From Entonaema liquescens (Eukaryota; Ascomycota; Sordariomycetes; Xylariales; Xylariaceae): a stretch of 64,000 nucleotides of DNA. Positions 47,811 to 60,499 of this stretch are shown here, one piece after another. The notes under the pieces are model-generated. The model was not told the DNA's origin, did not search any database, and worked only from the letters and a program-made list of their open reading frames with translations. The translations under genes were made by a program, and so were the position numbers. The DNA lies in assembly GCA_902805475.1 (NCBI GenBank), contig CADCSX010000002.1:744001-808000 (forward strand), in the 5' to 3' direction. Numbering within the stretch: position 1 is the stretch's first letter; each line of letters starts with the position of its first letter.

Positions 47811-49107
47811 ATTTACGGGAGTCTTGCTGAGAGAGAACGAGAACCCGAGCGTCAGCCCCGACCGATTGGGAAGTACATAAGTACGTAGCTAAGGTAGTTT
47901 AATGGAAGCATAATCCGGCATAGAAACCGTACACAACCAGTTTTTACCATCCTTTGATTGTAGTAATTAATTAAAATTTCTACATCAAAATTTTCATAAT
48001 TATGGCCGTTGATCATTGAAATTTTTATTTGTTGTTCAGAACATTTTAGATAATGAAATCCCTACTCAGCAGCACGTGACCTTGATCACCTGACCATTCA
48101 CGTGCACAATTGGACTGTAGTTGTCTGAGTTTGGGATACAAGAAACAAGAGATGGATCCAAATTCGCTCACATTCAAAGAAAAGCATAATAATCACATCA
48201 ATATAACCGATTGAATATTCAGGTTACCATTGGTCAGTAGTTCTTGTTCGTAATTGGACATAATTAGGAAGACCAACCCTTAGGATCATCCGAAAACTTT
48301 GGGTTAAATTGATATCATAAGCTACTGGATTGTATCAACTGATCTAATTTAATGAATTGCTGTATCATAGCCCAAGTTCAAAACACTAGTGGCGTAAGAT
48401 GGATCTTTAACACCCTATTCACTTCCTCGGCTAACACATACAAACCGAGTGATGATGTTATACCTGGGTAAGTACCTATATATATGTGTGTGTACTGAAG
48501 AGCACTCCTAATCAATCATAGGATTGCTCGTGGCCGGTAATCATGTGCAAGATACAAATCGATTAAATATTAATACAGTACCACGTGCAGTTTTGGTCTG
48601 AGTGAATATCCAGGATTTGACGATTTACCTAATGTAGCCTTGGCCAGAACATTAATCTGCAGGAGCAAAGGAGCGTTCCATACCCTAAAATATATACTTA
48701 AGTACCTAGCTAAGTATGGTAAATGACAGCCTGGGATAGAATCATTGAATAGAGTACCATATTGTCCAATGATAGGCCTAAACGGGAATAAATGTAGCAA
48801 CCGCAAGTTAAATTGACAACTAAATCAAGATCAGTAACCAGGATCAACTAGTAGAAAAAAAGGGCGGCAGCACTCTTGCAAAGATTGATCTAGTTACATC
48901 TGCTGTTACCAATTACTCTAGCAACTATAGGTGCTTAGGAAACTTAGACTGCAGTCCGATTCTCAGCAATCTCTCCCATCTGCTCGCGTATAAAGACCTC
49001 GCCCCTCCTCTCACAACTTTTTCTTTCTTCCTCTCTCACATCCTCCATCACCACAATTCTTCCATCATCACAATTTCTTCCGTGCTTAGGCAAACTGAAC
49101 TGTCGCC
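47811..49107. other. Intergenic, no gene supported
   Basis: 1.3 kb AT-rich DNA. TAGGTA-like motifs occur at 47875-47900 and 48690-48715. The last 150 bp before 49108 are CT-rich and look like a promoter plus leader of the zinc-knuckle gene. Confidence 0.5.
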
Positions 49108-49665
49108 ATGAACCAGCAACCCAATCTGGCGTTCAGTGGCGGCGAATTCCGCACGCCAATCATGGTAATTCAAGTGACATCGAGACCCGAAGAAACCTTT
49201 GCAAGCTCCGCCAATACTCTCGCACAGAGCCCTCATGCAGCCCTCGAGGACCAGACATCAATCCAAACCGCACAACCGGACCAGCAGCCTCTCCTCGGTC
49301 TTGATCCAGCTTTGCTTAATTCCGCCCTCTTTAGTCTTGAAAATGGACAAGAGACTTCTGGAATGACGCAGAGTGGAAAAATTTTGCCCATAGAAGACGA
49401 GACCCCAATCGAAGACGTGGTTAGACAAGCCGAAAATGCCCTAGTATTTCGCATGACACGCACCCAGGCCATTACAGGCTATATCGACTGCATTGAATCC
49501 ATGGTTTCATCACTAGCAGGTGAATCAGATCACATCATGACGATATTCCAGGTCAGACGCCCCAGCGACCGCGAACCGCAGCATGCCGAGTATCAGCCCA
49601 TCGACATCATATGTGCGAATTGCAATGGACACGGCCACGCCATACAAGCCTGTGTGGCGTCTTGG
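49108..49665 (+). pseudogene. Double zinc-knuckle (CCHC) protein, 5' part (186 codons), interrupted by a solo LTR
   Basis: The ATG at 49108 (gtcgccATGaa) opens an acidic, Gln/Ser-rich protein with a first zinc knuckle CANCNGHGHAIQAC (C-x2-C-x4-H-x4-C) near residues 171-184. Three codons later the frame reaches the LTR, and as the sequence stands it would end at a TGA just inside it. The right-hand fragment at 49824-50126 continues the frame exactly. CCHC knuckles bind single-stranded nucleic acid in host RNA-binding proteins and retroelement Gag alike. No Gag or protease domain is evident, so a host gene is preferred. Confidence 0.72.
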
Positions 49666-49818
49666 TGTTGAAAATAGACGCAGGTTATGAGGTATGAATT
49701 AGTTGTATTGGTTAGTTATCTAATTAGGTGTATGAATAGGGTGTGTATAGTATATAAGAGCCACGGGTGTGGGGCGTATAACCAGCCCCCTGATTTACCA
49801 GCCACACATATTCCAGCA
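49666..49818 (-). mobile_element. Solo LTR of the copia family, inverted relative to the full-length element
   Basis: 153 bp starting TGTTGAAAATAGACG and ending ATATTCCAGCA. Its reverse complement matches both LTRs of the element at 34-44 kb. It is flanked by a 5-bp target duplication, cttgg (49661-49665) and cttga (49819-49823), which differ by one G/A. It shows little sign of RIP, as expected for a sequence far shorter than the length RIP usually needs. A solo LTR normally arises by recombination between the two LTRs of an inserted element. Confidence 0.88.
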
Positions 49819-49823
49819 CTTGA

Positions 49824-50126
49824 AACCCCTCGGGCAATATTCCAGGCTGCTACCGATGTAATAAATTGACCCATAACATCGACAACTGCCCGGTTAGACC
49901 CCTGTTGGGTTATGCTACGCGATACAAGCTTGAGGTGCTTCACCGCATCGGTCGACCTCCCTTGAAATCCAACCGGGGATGGAGGCGACTCGCCCTGGAC
50001 ATGGATCACCAAGGCCCCGGACCCATCAGCAGCAGAAGGATGGAGACACTTTCTCCTGCACATTTCAGCCAGTGGGATTACGATATCTCAGCTGAGGACC
50101 AGCAGCACTTGTTAGTCCTAGACTAA
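49824..50126 (+). pseudogene. Double zinc-knuckle protein, 3' part (100 codons plus stop)
   Basis: Begins right after the target duplication and continues the frame of the 5' part. A second knuckle CYRCNKLTHNIDNC (C-x2-C-x4-H-x4-C) starts eight codons in. The rest (GYATRYKLEVLHRIGRPPL through WDYDISAEDQQHLLVLD) is polar with a final TAA at 50124-50126. The paired knuckle appearing on the far side of the LTR is strong evidence that the two pieces are one gene. The pre-insertion protein would have been about 286 aa. Confidence 0.72.
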
Positions 50127-50814
50127 AGGCACGATAGAAACAAATAGCTAATTGAAACACTTCCAAATACTCAAATAACTATCATGAAGCCTCGGGCAAA
50201 ATTACAATTGCAACGAGATCTGTATTTGCAATTTCTTCTATGACAAGAGTTGAGCCCCACAAACGCAAAAGGAGAAAAGGATTTTTTGGCTTAAACGCAT
50301 CATGTTAATACTGTTGAAATGAATGGCTAAAGAACTACTTTAAGTACTAGGTAGTACATGATGTTTTCGCATAGAATGTATACGCCTAACCTCATAAGGA
50401 AAACCTCCTTCCCACTCATACAGTTGATAAAAAAAGTCAATGTATAAGTACAGCTCATACCGTATTTTTCAACACAAACTAAGATTACATTTGATTTAAT
50501 AACATTCCCTTGTATTCCTATTTTAGAAACTCCAACTTTTGGCTTAAGTTCCAATTCATAACTCTTTAATCAGTAAGTCTCACTTGAAACTTTTTAAAAG
50601 AAATGAACTGTTTAATATGGCTTTGGAGCTATGGGTTGTCAGGGGTCACGATTGAGGCCCCTTTAGATTAAAGAAGCTGTTTTGTATGTATAGCTCTGAC
50701 TTCAAAGATACCTTCGTTAAAGTTCCTTGCGGAACAACGAAGTTGTGTCCTCACCTTCTGGTTTGCCTCGTGATAAAGGTACACATCGTCGCTCGTGCTA
50801 GACGTTGACGAATC
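50127..50814. other. Intergenic, no clear gene
   Basis: Mostly AT-rich. At about 50,700-50,760 there is a stretch (ttccttgcggaacaacgaag) resembling one on the far side of the AT block (about 60,957-60,985, ttcctcgcggaataaccag). Both sit next to the 19-nt arrays and may be remnants of one repeated unit. Confidence 0.4.
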
Positions 50815-51430
50815 GTCCAATATTCTTGAAAAATATTTCCCAACCCATTTGGATATTCTCCAACCCTTATGGGTATTTTCCAATATTATTGGATATTTCT
50901 CAATCCTTTGGATATTCATCAATCCCTTGGACATTCTCCAAGCGATTGGAAAATATCCAAAGGATTGACAAATGTTCAAAGGATTGAAGACTATCCAAGG
51001 CATTGGATAGTCTCCAAGGCATTGGATAGTCTCCAAGCAATTGGATAGTCTCCAAGGCATTGGATAGTCTCCAAGCAATTGGATAGTCGCCAAGGCATTG
51101 GATAATCTCCAAGCGATTGGATAGTCTCCAATACTTTGGATAGTCGCCAAGGCATTGGAGAATACCCAACGGATTGGATAGTCTCCAACGGATTGGAGAA
51201 TATCTAACGGATTGGATAGTCTCTAACGGATTGGAGAGTCTCTAATACTTTAGATAGTCTCCAATGCCTTGGATAGTCTCTAATGCCTTGGAGAATACCC
51301 AAAGCATTGGATAGTCTCCAATCTATTGGATATTCTCCAATCCGTTGGAGATTATCCAAAGCTTTGGATATTCGTCAATCCGTTGGAGACTATCCAATCC
51401 ATTGGGTAGTCTCCAATCCGTTGGAAATTA
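50815..51430. repeat. Left array of a 19-nt minisatellite (about 30 diverged units)
   Basis: Units of the type ggatagtctccaaggcatt or ggatattctccaatccgtt are repeated with a 19-nt period, interspersed with reverse-oriented versions. The core is an imperfect palindrome TTGGA-N5-TCCAA. Because 19 is not a multiple of 3 and the unit lacks stop-prone words, long open frames appear on both strands (for example minus strand 50668-51150). Those frames are treated as by-products of the repeat, though a repeat protein cannot be excluded. Confidence 0.85.
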
Positions 51431-52529
51431 AGTCGAACCACCGTTACTAAAGCCACCTTAGTGGGGGCCATTAGTTAATTGCGACGCGTTCGTGATAAGG
51501 CTTATATATGTTTTATTATATATTTTAGTTAATGTTATATTTTTTAAAAAATAAAATTTATTATTTTATTTTTTATGTTTTTATAATTTTAAAATATTTA
51601 ATTTTTTAACGTAATTACGTTATATAATAATAATAAATATTATTAAAATATTATTATTAATAATTAAACTTTTTAAATAATTTTTAAAATATATTTTATT
51701 TTAAAATATTATTTAACGGATCGAATTTTTAATTATAAAATGTAAAAAAAATATTTAAAAATTTATTAAATTTTATTATTATATTAAAAAAAAATCGAAA
51801 TAAATTTTAATATTAAATTATATTAAATATACGTTATTATTATATTAATTTCGAAATATTATTAAATAATTATTAATTTATAATAATTAATTTATAATAT
51901 TTAAAAAATATTAATATAAACGATTTTTAAATTATTATTTTTAAATTAAAATTATAAAAATTTATTTAATTAATTATAAATAAATTAACGGCGTTATTAT
52001 TAAAAATATTAATATTTTTTTTAATAAATTTAAAATATTAAAAATAATAATTAAATTTTTAATAATTTTTATAAATATTATTTTATTATTAAAAAAATTA
52101 AAAATTATATATAAATATTAATATTAAAATGTATAAATAATAATAAATATATTTTAAGTTTTTTTTTTTTTTTATAAAAAAAAATATTAAATTTAAAAGT
52201 TAATATTTTATTATATTTATTAATAATTAAATAAATAATAATATTATTTTTAAATAATTATAAAAAGTTTTTATTATTAAAATTAAATTTACGAAAAATA
52301 ATTAATAATAATTATTTATATTTAATAGTTATAATAATTATATTATTAAATAATTTATATTACGAAAATTTTAATAATATAATTTATTTTTATTAAAAAA
52401 AATAATATTATTTATAAATTATTTTATTAATAATTATTAATTAACTTAATATATTAATTATTTATAATTATTTAATAAAATAATTTATATGAAAAAATTA
52501 ATAAAATAATTTATAAATTAATATTATAA

Positions 52530-52730
52530 TAATTAAATAATAATCGTATATATTATATAATAATACGTATTTAACATGAAAAAATACTTATATATTTTAA
52601 ATTATATAAAAAACATATTTTTCCCGTTTTTTAATAATAAATATTTTTTTTTAAAATATTATTAATATATTAATTTTAATTTATTTATTTATTTATTATT
52701 ACTTTATTATTATTTTTTTTATTTACGTAT
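52530..52730. repeat. Direct repeat (candidate LTR), left copy
   Basis: Starts taattaaataataatcg and ends tttacgtat. Matches 59988-60183 over about 200 bp, including the shared tttttcccgttttttaataa stretch. The pair lies about 7.4 kb apart in direct orientation, fitting LTRs of a second retrotransposon. Exact ends and target duplications are obscured by mutation. Confidence 0.6.
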
Positions 52731-55270
52731 TTATTAACATTAATTAATGTTATTAAATTTATAATAATATAAATTAATAAAATTAAAAAAGTTATTATTA
52801 TAATAATTTAAAAAACTTTATTATAATAATATATACGATATTAATATAATATTTTCTATTAAAATAATTAAATTATTTATAATAAATTATTATTTTATTT
52901 TATTTTATATTTATATATAATAATTTAAATTTATTATTATTAATATTTTTATTATTTTTAATATTAATTTTTTTTATAATATTATAATTAAAAAACTTTA
53001 CGTAAATGTAAATTTAAATTATAAATAATAATTTAATTAAATTAAAAAAATATAAATAAATTACGAAAATTGTTAAATTATTTTTTTAATTAAATTACGA
53101 TAATTTTTATTTAATATTTTAATTATATAATAATAAAATAAAAAATAATAAATTTTATAAAAATAATATTTTAATAAAAAAATATTTAAGTATTTTTTAT
53201 TTTAATAAATTTTAAAATTATTAATAAAAATGTTTTTATCACGGTTAAAAATCATAATTAAAAATCATATAAATGATTAGTAAAATTAATCATTTATTTA
53301 ATTTAATATTTAAGTTAAAACTTAATTATATATATATAAAACTTTATAATATATTATAAAATTTTTAATATTTTAAGTTTTTTAAAACATCATTTTCTTT
53401 ATTAACGACTTTTTAATTTCGTAATAATTTTATACGTTTAAATATTTAAAAAAATATTAAATAAATATAAAAAACGATTTTAAAAATTTATAATAATAAA
53501 TTTTATAATTATATTAAAATTATTATAATTAATATTAAAAATTATATTAATATAATAAAATATTTATATAAATTAATATAATGTTAATTATATGGAATTT
53601 TTCGTTAATTTCGTATAAATAAATAATTTATTAATTTAAAGTTTTAATAAATTAAAAAAAATTTAATAAAAATAATTTAATATATTAATATAAAAAAATT
53701 TAATTTATAATATTAAAAAAAACCCCGTTTATTTTAATATATAAAAATCTATATATTTTTAAATATTAATATATTAATAATTAACATTTTTTAATTTATA
53801 AAAAGGTAATTTAATATAATAATTTAACGTTTAACATTTTTTTTCGAAAAAAATTAAATTCGAATCCCGTAATCATTATAAGCTTTTTAATTTTTTAATA
53901 AAAAACCGAATTACCGTCGGAACAATTCCGTAAAACCGACGCATTAATAAATAAATCCTTTTTTTTTATAAAAATCTAAACATAATATTATAAAATTATT
54001 TAAATAATAAATTACATTAAAACTTAAATATTTAAAAAAATAATAAATTTTTAAATTATTAAACGAAATGTTATTATTTTAATTATAATTCGCGTTTTAA
54101 ATTATAATTTCATTTATTATATAAAAAATTAAAAAACTTTTTTTTATATAAATATTAAAAAAACCTTATTTCGGAAAAATTAAAAACGTATTTTAAAACA
54201 TTATTATTTTAAATATTATTAAATCGAAAAAAATTAATAATTTAAAAAAATATATATAAAAATATATTTAATAAAATTTATAATATTATTAATAAAAATA
54301 TTATTTTAAAAATTTTTAATTAATAATAATTTAATTAAAAACTTATAACGTAACATTTTAACTTCGTAATTTAATTAAAAAAAATAATTTATAATTAAAA
54401 AAAATTATAAAATTAATTAATAATATCAACTTTATATATAAACAAAAACAATTATAAAACAACAAATTACAAATATAACGTAAAAAAAAATAAATAAATA
54501 AATTTTTTATAATATAAATATAATTTTTAATTAAACATAATTACTTAATAAAAACATTAACAATATTTTATTATAAAAATAATATAATTATATAAATACA
54601 ATAAAATGAAAATAAATAAATAATAAATAATTTATAAAAACTTATTTATAAAATTATATATATAAAATAAAGATTTTTTTTTTTAATATTATTTTTATTA
54701 AAAATTTTTTTCTTATATTTAATTCGTTTTATTTACTTTATAATTAATATTATTTTCTTTTTTTTTAATATAATTTTTTTTTTTCGTTACGTATTTTATT
54801 ATTTTTTTTTATAAAATATTTACTTTTAATTTATAAAAAATATTAAATTATTAATATTTAATAATTTAATTTTAATAAAAAATTTAAAATAATTTTTAAA
54901 TAATATTTAATTTTTTTATTATTTTTTTTTTATTATTTTATAAAAATTATTTATATTTTATTTAAAATAAATAAATATTATTTTAAAATATAATTTTAAA
55001 TAAAAAATTAATTTAATATAAAAATAAACTATTTTATTAATTATAAAAAATATTTTTAAATTTTTTAAATTATTATTAAATAATTTATATATAATTTTAA
55101 CGTTTTTTTTAAATATTAAAATAATCGGAAAAATTTATTAATAATTAATAAATTTAAATTTATTATAAAGTTTTTTTAATATATATTATTAATAAAATAT
55201 ACTTTTTTATTATTATAAAACATTTTAAAAAAATTTAAAATATTAAGAATAATTATATAAAAAAAAGTAA

Positions 55271-55769
55271 CATTAATTCGGTAGTAAAGGGCGTATTAAA
55301 TCGGTAATAGTTACATAATTTTGTATGGGGGCGCCATACCCGCGAAAATTGCATAAATATTATATATATTTCCATATAAATTTATTAATGCGCGACCGTA
55401 TTTTTAATATTTACCTCGTTACCAACTTTAAATAATTTTATCGATTTTAATTAATTAATTAATTAATTAATTAATTAATTTATTAATTAATTTATTTGTT
55501 TATTAGTTAATTAATTAATTAATTAATTAATTAATAAATTAATTATTTAATTTAAAAAAATCTTATATTTTTATTTTAAAATACGTATATATGATCGTAA
55601 TTAATTTAATTATTTTAAAATATTAAAATTATAAAAATTCGAAAAATAAAATTAATTAAAAATTATAAATTATTATTAATAAATTTATATATAAAAAAAA
55701 ATATTTATTAATATAAAACGATTATGGTTATTATTAATTTAATACGCTTTTTATTACCGAATTAATATT
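55271..55769. mobile_element. Terminal-inverted-repeat element, copy A (about 0.5 kb, MITE-like)
   Basis: Ends are inverted repeats: ttaattcggtagtaaaggg at the left, and at the right the complement of ttaattcggtaataaaaag. It shares about 500 bp with copy B at 56.3 kb. Contains a (TTAA)n tract at about 55443-55540. Too short for a transposase, so non-autonomous. Most differences from copy B are T where B has C. Confidence 0.7.
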
Positions 55770-56322
55770 ACTTATAAAAAAATTATATAATATTTTCGAA
55801 AATAAATTTAAATTTTTTTTAAATATATATTATATAATAAAAATTTAATAAATATAATTTTATATTATTTTTTTATTATTTTAATTAAAAAAATAATTAT
55901 TTATTTTTTTTATAATATATTTTAATATTAAATAAAATAAAATTTAATATTATTATAATTAAACGTTAATAATATTTTTTAATATATTTTTTTTATATTA
56001 TTTATATAATTTAAAAATTTAATTAATAAATTTTAAATATTAATTAAAATATATAAAATTATAAAAAATATATAATAATTTTTAATTATTAAATATAATA
56101 ATAACAATAATAATAATTATATTAATTATATTAATTAAAAATATTATTATAATAATAAAAAAAATAAATATAATTTTAAATAAATAAAAAAATAAAAATA
56201 TTATTATTAAATTTATAAAAAAAAAAAATGTTAATTAATAAAATATTTAAAATATAAATATAAAAAAATTAAAAAAGTATAAAAAATTTAATAATTTTAA
56301 TTCGAAATTTAATTAAAAGCAA

Positions 56323-56841
56323 CACTAGTTCGGCAATAAAAGGCGTATTAAGTCGGCAATAGTTACACAGTTTTGTATAAAAGCGCTATACCCGCAAAAA
56401 TCGCACAAGTACTACATGTATCTCCATATAAATTTACTAATACGCGACCGTACTTTCAATACCCACCTCGTTACCAACCTCAAATAACTTTATCGATTTC
56501 AACCAATTAATCAATTAATTAATCAATCAATCAATTAATTAATTAATCAATTTATCAATTAATTTATTTATTTATTAATCAATTAATCAATTAATTAATT
56601 AATTAATAAATTAATTATTTAATTTAAAAAATTTTTATATTTTTATTTTAAAATACGTATATATAACCGTAATTAATTTAATTATTTTAAAATATTAAAA
56701 TTATAAAAATTTAAAAAATAAAATTAATTAAAAATTATAAATCATTATTAATAAATTTATATACGAAGGGAAATATTTATTAATATAAAACAATTATAGT
56801 TATTATTAATTTAATACGTTTTTTATTATCGAATTAATATT
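56323..56841. mobile_element. Terminal-inverted-repeat element, copy B (about 0.5 kb, MITE-like)
   Basis: Same element as copy A in the same orientation (left end ctagttcggcaataaaagg, right end complement of ttaattcgataataaaaaa). The left 250 bp retain many C, while several G of copy A are A here, so the two copies were mutated mainly on opposite strands. Confidence 0.7.
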
Positions 56842-59800
56842 ATTTTTAATTAAAATAAAAATATTATTAATTTATTTTTAAATTTAAATAATAAAAATAA
56901 TTTATTTTTAATAATAATATTTTTATTTAATTAAATATTTTAATATTATATTATTATTTTAAATTTAATTAAAAATAAAAATTTTAATATTATTTTCGTT
57001 TTAAATTAATATATAAAAAATATTTTTTAAAATATTATATTTAATATAAAAAAAATTAATATTTTATTTTTATTAAAAAACATTCGAACTAATAATTTAA
57101 AATAAATAAATTTTATATTAAAAAAACAAATATTAAATTTAATAATAAATAATTATAATTAATATTTCGTTTAATAAAATAAATTTCTATATTATAAAAT
57201 TAAATATTTCATTTTTGTTTTTTTTAAAAAATATAAATTAATTAATTAATATTATTAAAAAATAAAAATATTATTTATTTTATAAAAAATAAATTATAAT
57301 ATTTTTACATGTATTTTAACCATTTATTAATTAATAAACTTTATAATTTTTTAAATAAATTAAAATATAATATTAATATTAACAATTTTAAAAAAAATTA
57401 ATAAATTTTATTATTATTATTAAATTAAAAATAAAATTTAATAAAAATTAAAATTTAATTTAAAAAACTTTAATATAAATTTTAATTATAAAATAATTAT
57501 TAACATTATATATTTTAATAAATAATTAATTTTATATATAATTAATATAATTATAAATTTTTAAATAATATATTTTATAAAAAATTTATTAATTAAAAAA
57601 ATATAAAAAATATTAAAATAATATTAAAATAATATTTATTTAAAATTTTCGAATATATTTATTTATAACGCGAGAATTAATTTTAATAATATTAAATTTA
57701 AAAATAAAATTTATATCGTAAATATTATTTATTATTAAATATCGGTAAAAACTTATTAATTAATTAATAAAATCGAAAAATATTATAATTTTATTTGTAA
57801 AATATATGAAATTATATCGGATAAATTTAATAGTTTTAATTTAAATACATTATAATTTTAAATAATTATTAAAATAATAAATAATATTATTCATTTTAAT
57901 GGTTTTATTTTAATTTCTTTAATTTTTAACATTTATTTAAAAATTAATATAAATTTATTATTTATTTTTTTATAAATATAAAAAATATAAATAATTTAAA
58001 AAGTAATAATAAAAATTAAAAAAAATTAAATTATAACGTTTAATCCGTAACATTTTAAACATTTATAATAGTTTTAATATTAAAAAAACTTTTTTAATAC
58101 TTTTTTTATTAATAATAAAGTTTTTATTTATTAAAAAAAAGAAAATTAAAAAAAATTATATAAAATTATTTTAATTATTAATAAAAACATTATTATCGTT
58201 TTAAACACATTTAATAATATATTTACATTTCGAAATTTCTATGTTAAATTTTATATTTAATTTAAAAGAAATTAATATTAATTAAAAAACTTAAAATTAA
58301 ATTATTTAAATTTATTTTTAATTTCAACAATTATTATATTATTTTTAAAAAAAATCTTATATTTATTAATAACTTTTCTTATATTATTACATTATTTATT
58401 ATTATTAAAAAACAAAATAATTTTATTTTAATAATATAATTTTAAAAAAACGGAAAAATAATTATATTAAAAAAATTAAACGTTTTATTTAAAAATATAT
58501 AAAAATATAACAATTTTTCAATTATAAATAATTCGTAAAATTAAAATTAAAAATAAAAACATTTTTACTTTTTATAAAAAATTATAATTAATAATTTAAA
58601 ATTACGGTAATTTTAATAAAAAACTAATCATAATTTACGCATTTATTATTTAAAAAATTAATTAATAATTTATTTTAATTTTAATTTTTATGTTTTATTT
58701 AAAAAAAATAAAAATTATAATAAAAAATATTATTATAATTTATATTTAATTTAAAACGGTTATATTAAAAACAATTTTTATATAAATATTAATTAAATTA
58801 AAATATAAATATTTTTAAAAAACGTTATTATATATTAATAAATTATTATATAATTTTATTAAATTTAATATATATTAATTCGAAATTTATTTAAATTATA
58901 ATTAAAAAAAATTATATATAAAATTATTAATATTTAATTTTTATTTAATAATAATAATTATAAATTTATTTAAAATTATTAATTTTTAAATAAATAATAT
59001 TTTTAACATTAATATTATAAAACTTTTTATTATAAAAAATAAAATATTAATTAAAATAAAAATTAAAATATATTTTTAAAAAATATTAAATGAAAAAATT
59101 AAAAATTTTAATGGTTTACGTATTATTATTTATAAAGAAAATTATAAGGTTTTTATTATTTAAAAAAATTAAATTTAAAATTTTTAAATATAATTAAATA
59201 ATTTGTAAAATAAAAAATTTAAAAAATATATATTTTATTAATTTATTAATTTAAAATTACATTTAATTATATAACGGTAATATAATATATAAAATTAAAA
59301 TTTAAAAAAAGTTAAAATTTTTAATGTTAAAATTTAATAATAAATAAATAATTAAAAACGAAAATTTTATTATATTAATTTAAACTTTTAAAACTTACGT
59401 TTATATATTTTCATTAATAAATTATTTACGAATAATAAAAATTTAAATTTATAAATTAATTACATTATTATTTTAAATAATAAAAAATTTATTTTTTAAA
59501 ATAATAAAATTTAAATTATAAATAATATTATTTATTAATTATTTATTAAATGTAAACGAATTATTTATAACGTGTTTATTAACGAAATTTACGGTATAAT
59601 TTAAAAATTTAATATAAAATATATAATTTATTATATAATTAATATTATTTTAAAACATTTATCATTTCCCCGCGTTTTATTAATTTTATATATTAATTTT
59701 TTTTTCTTATATTAATATTTAATATAAATAAATAATATAAATAAAAAAAAAAGTTAATAATTAATTTAATAACATTAAAATAATCATATAAAAATTAAAA

Positions 59801-59987
59801 AATAAATGATATTCGATAAATATATAATATTTATAATTTTACAAACGTAATAATTAAAATATTTTTTAATAAAATTATATAAACATTAATAAAAAATAAT
59901 TAAATTAATTTACAATTAAAAAAATAAATAAAATATAAAGTAAAAATTAAATTCGTAATTAATTAATTACGAAAAAAAAATAAATAA

Positions 59988-60183
59988 TAATTAAATAATA
60001 ACCGTACGTATTATATAATAATACGTATTTAATATAAAGAAATATTTATATATTTTAAATTATATAAAAAACACGTTTTTCCCGTTTTTTAATAATAAAT
60101 AATTTTTTTTAAATATTATTAATACATTAATTTCAATTTATTTATTAATTTATTATTATTTTATTATTATTTTTTTTACGTAT
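59988..60183. repeat. Direct repeat (candidate LTR), right copy
   Basis: Matches 52530-52730. It retains a few C lost in the left copy (for example accgtacgta against atcgtatata), in line with independent C-to-T mutation of two repeat copies. Confidence 0.6.
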
Positions 60184-60499
60184 ATATTTTTTAATATATT
60201 ATTTATTTATAAATTAAATTTTTAATTTAAATTAATATTAATTAACGTATTTTAAATAATAAAATTTAAATATATTTATTATTTAAAATAATTTTTAATA
60301 TAAATATAAAATAATTAATAATATAATAATTAAATTAAAATGTTAAAATATTATAAATATAGTTATAATTATAATTAAATATATTTAATAAAATAATTTA
60401 CGTGAAAAAACCGGTAAATTAATTTACATATAATATTATTTTTAAAAAATTTATTTAAAATTATTTAATCGTTTAAAAATTATTTAACTTTTTAAAAAC

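Noticed and set aside
49108..50126. Zinc-knuckle gene as the gag of the copia element
   Set aside because: The LTR lies inside its frame with a target duplication, and no protease, integrase or RT follows; it is an insertion target rather than part of the element.
50668..51188. Repeat-protein genes on both strands of the left minisatellite
   Set aside because: The open frames appear in several frames on both strands because the 19-nt period shifts phase; there is no independent coding evidence.
50815..51430. CRISPR-like array
   Set aside because: The 19-nt units are contiguous with no spacers, in a eukaryotic genome; it is a minisatellite.
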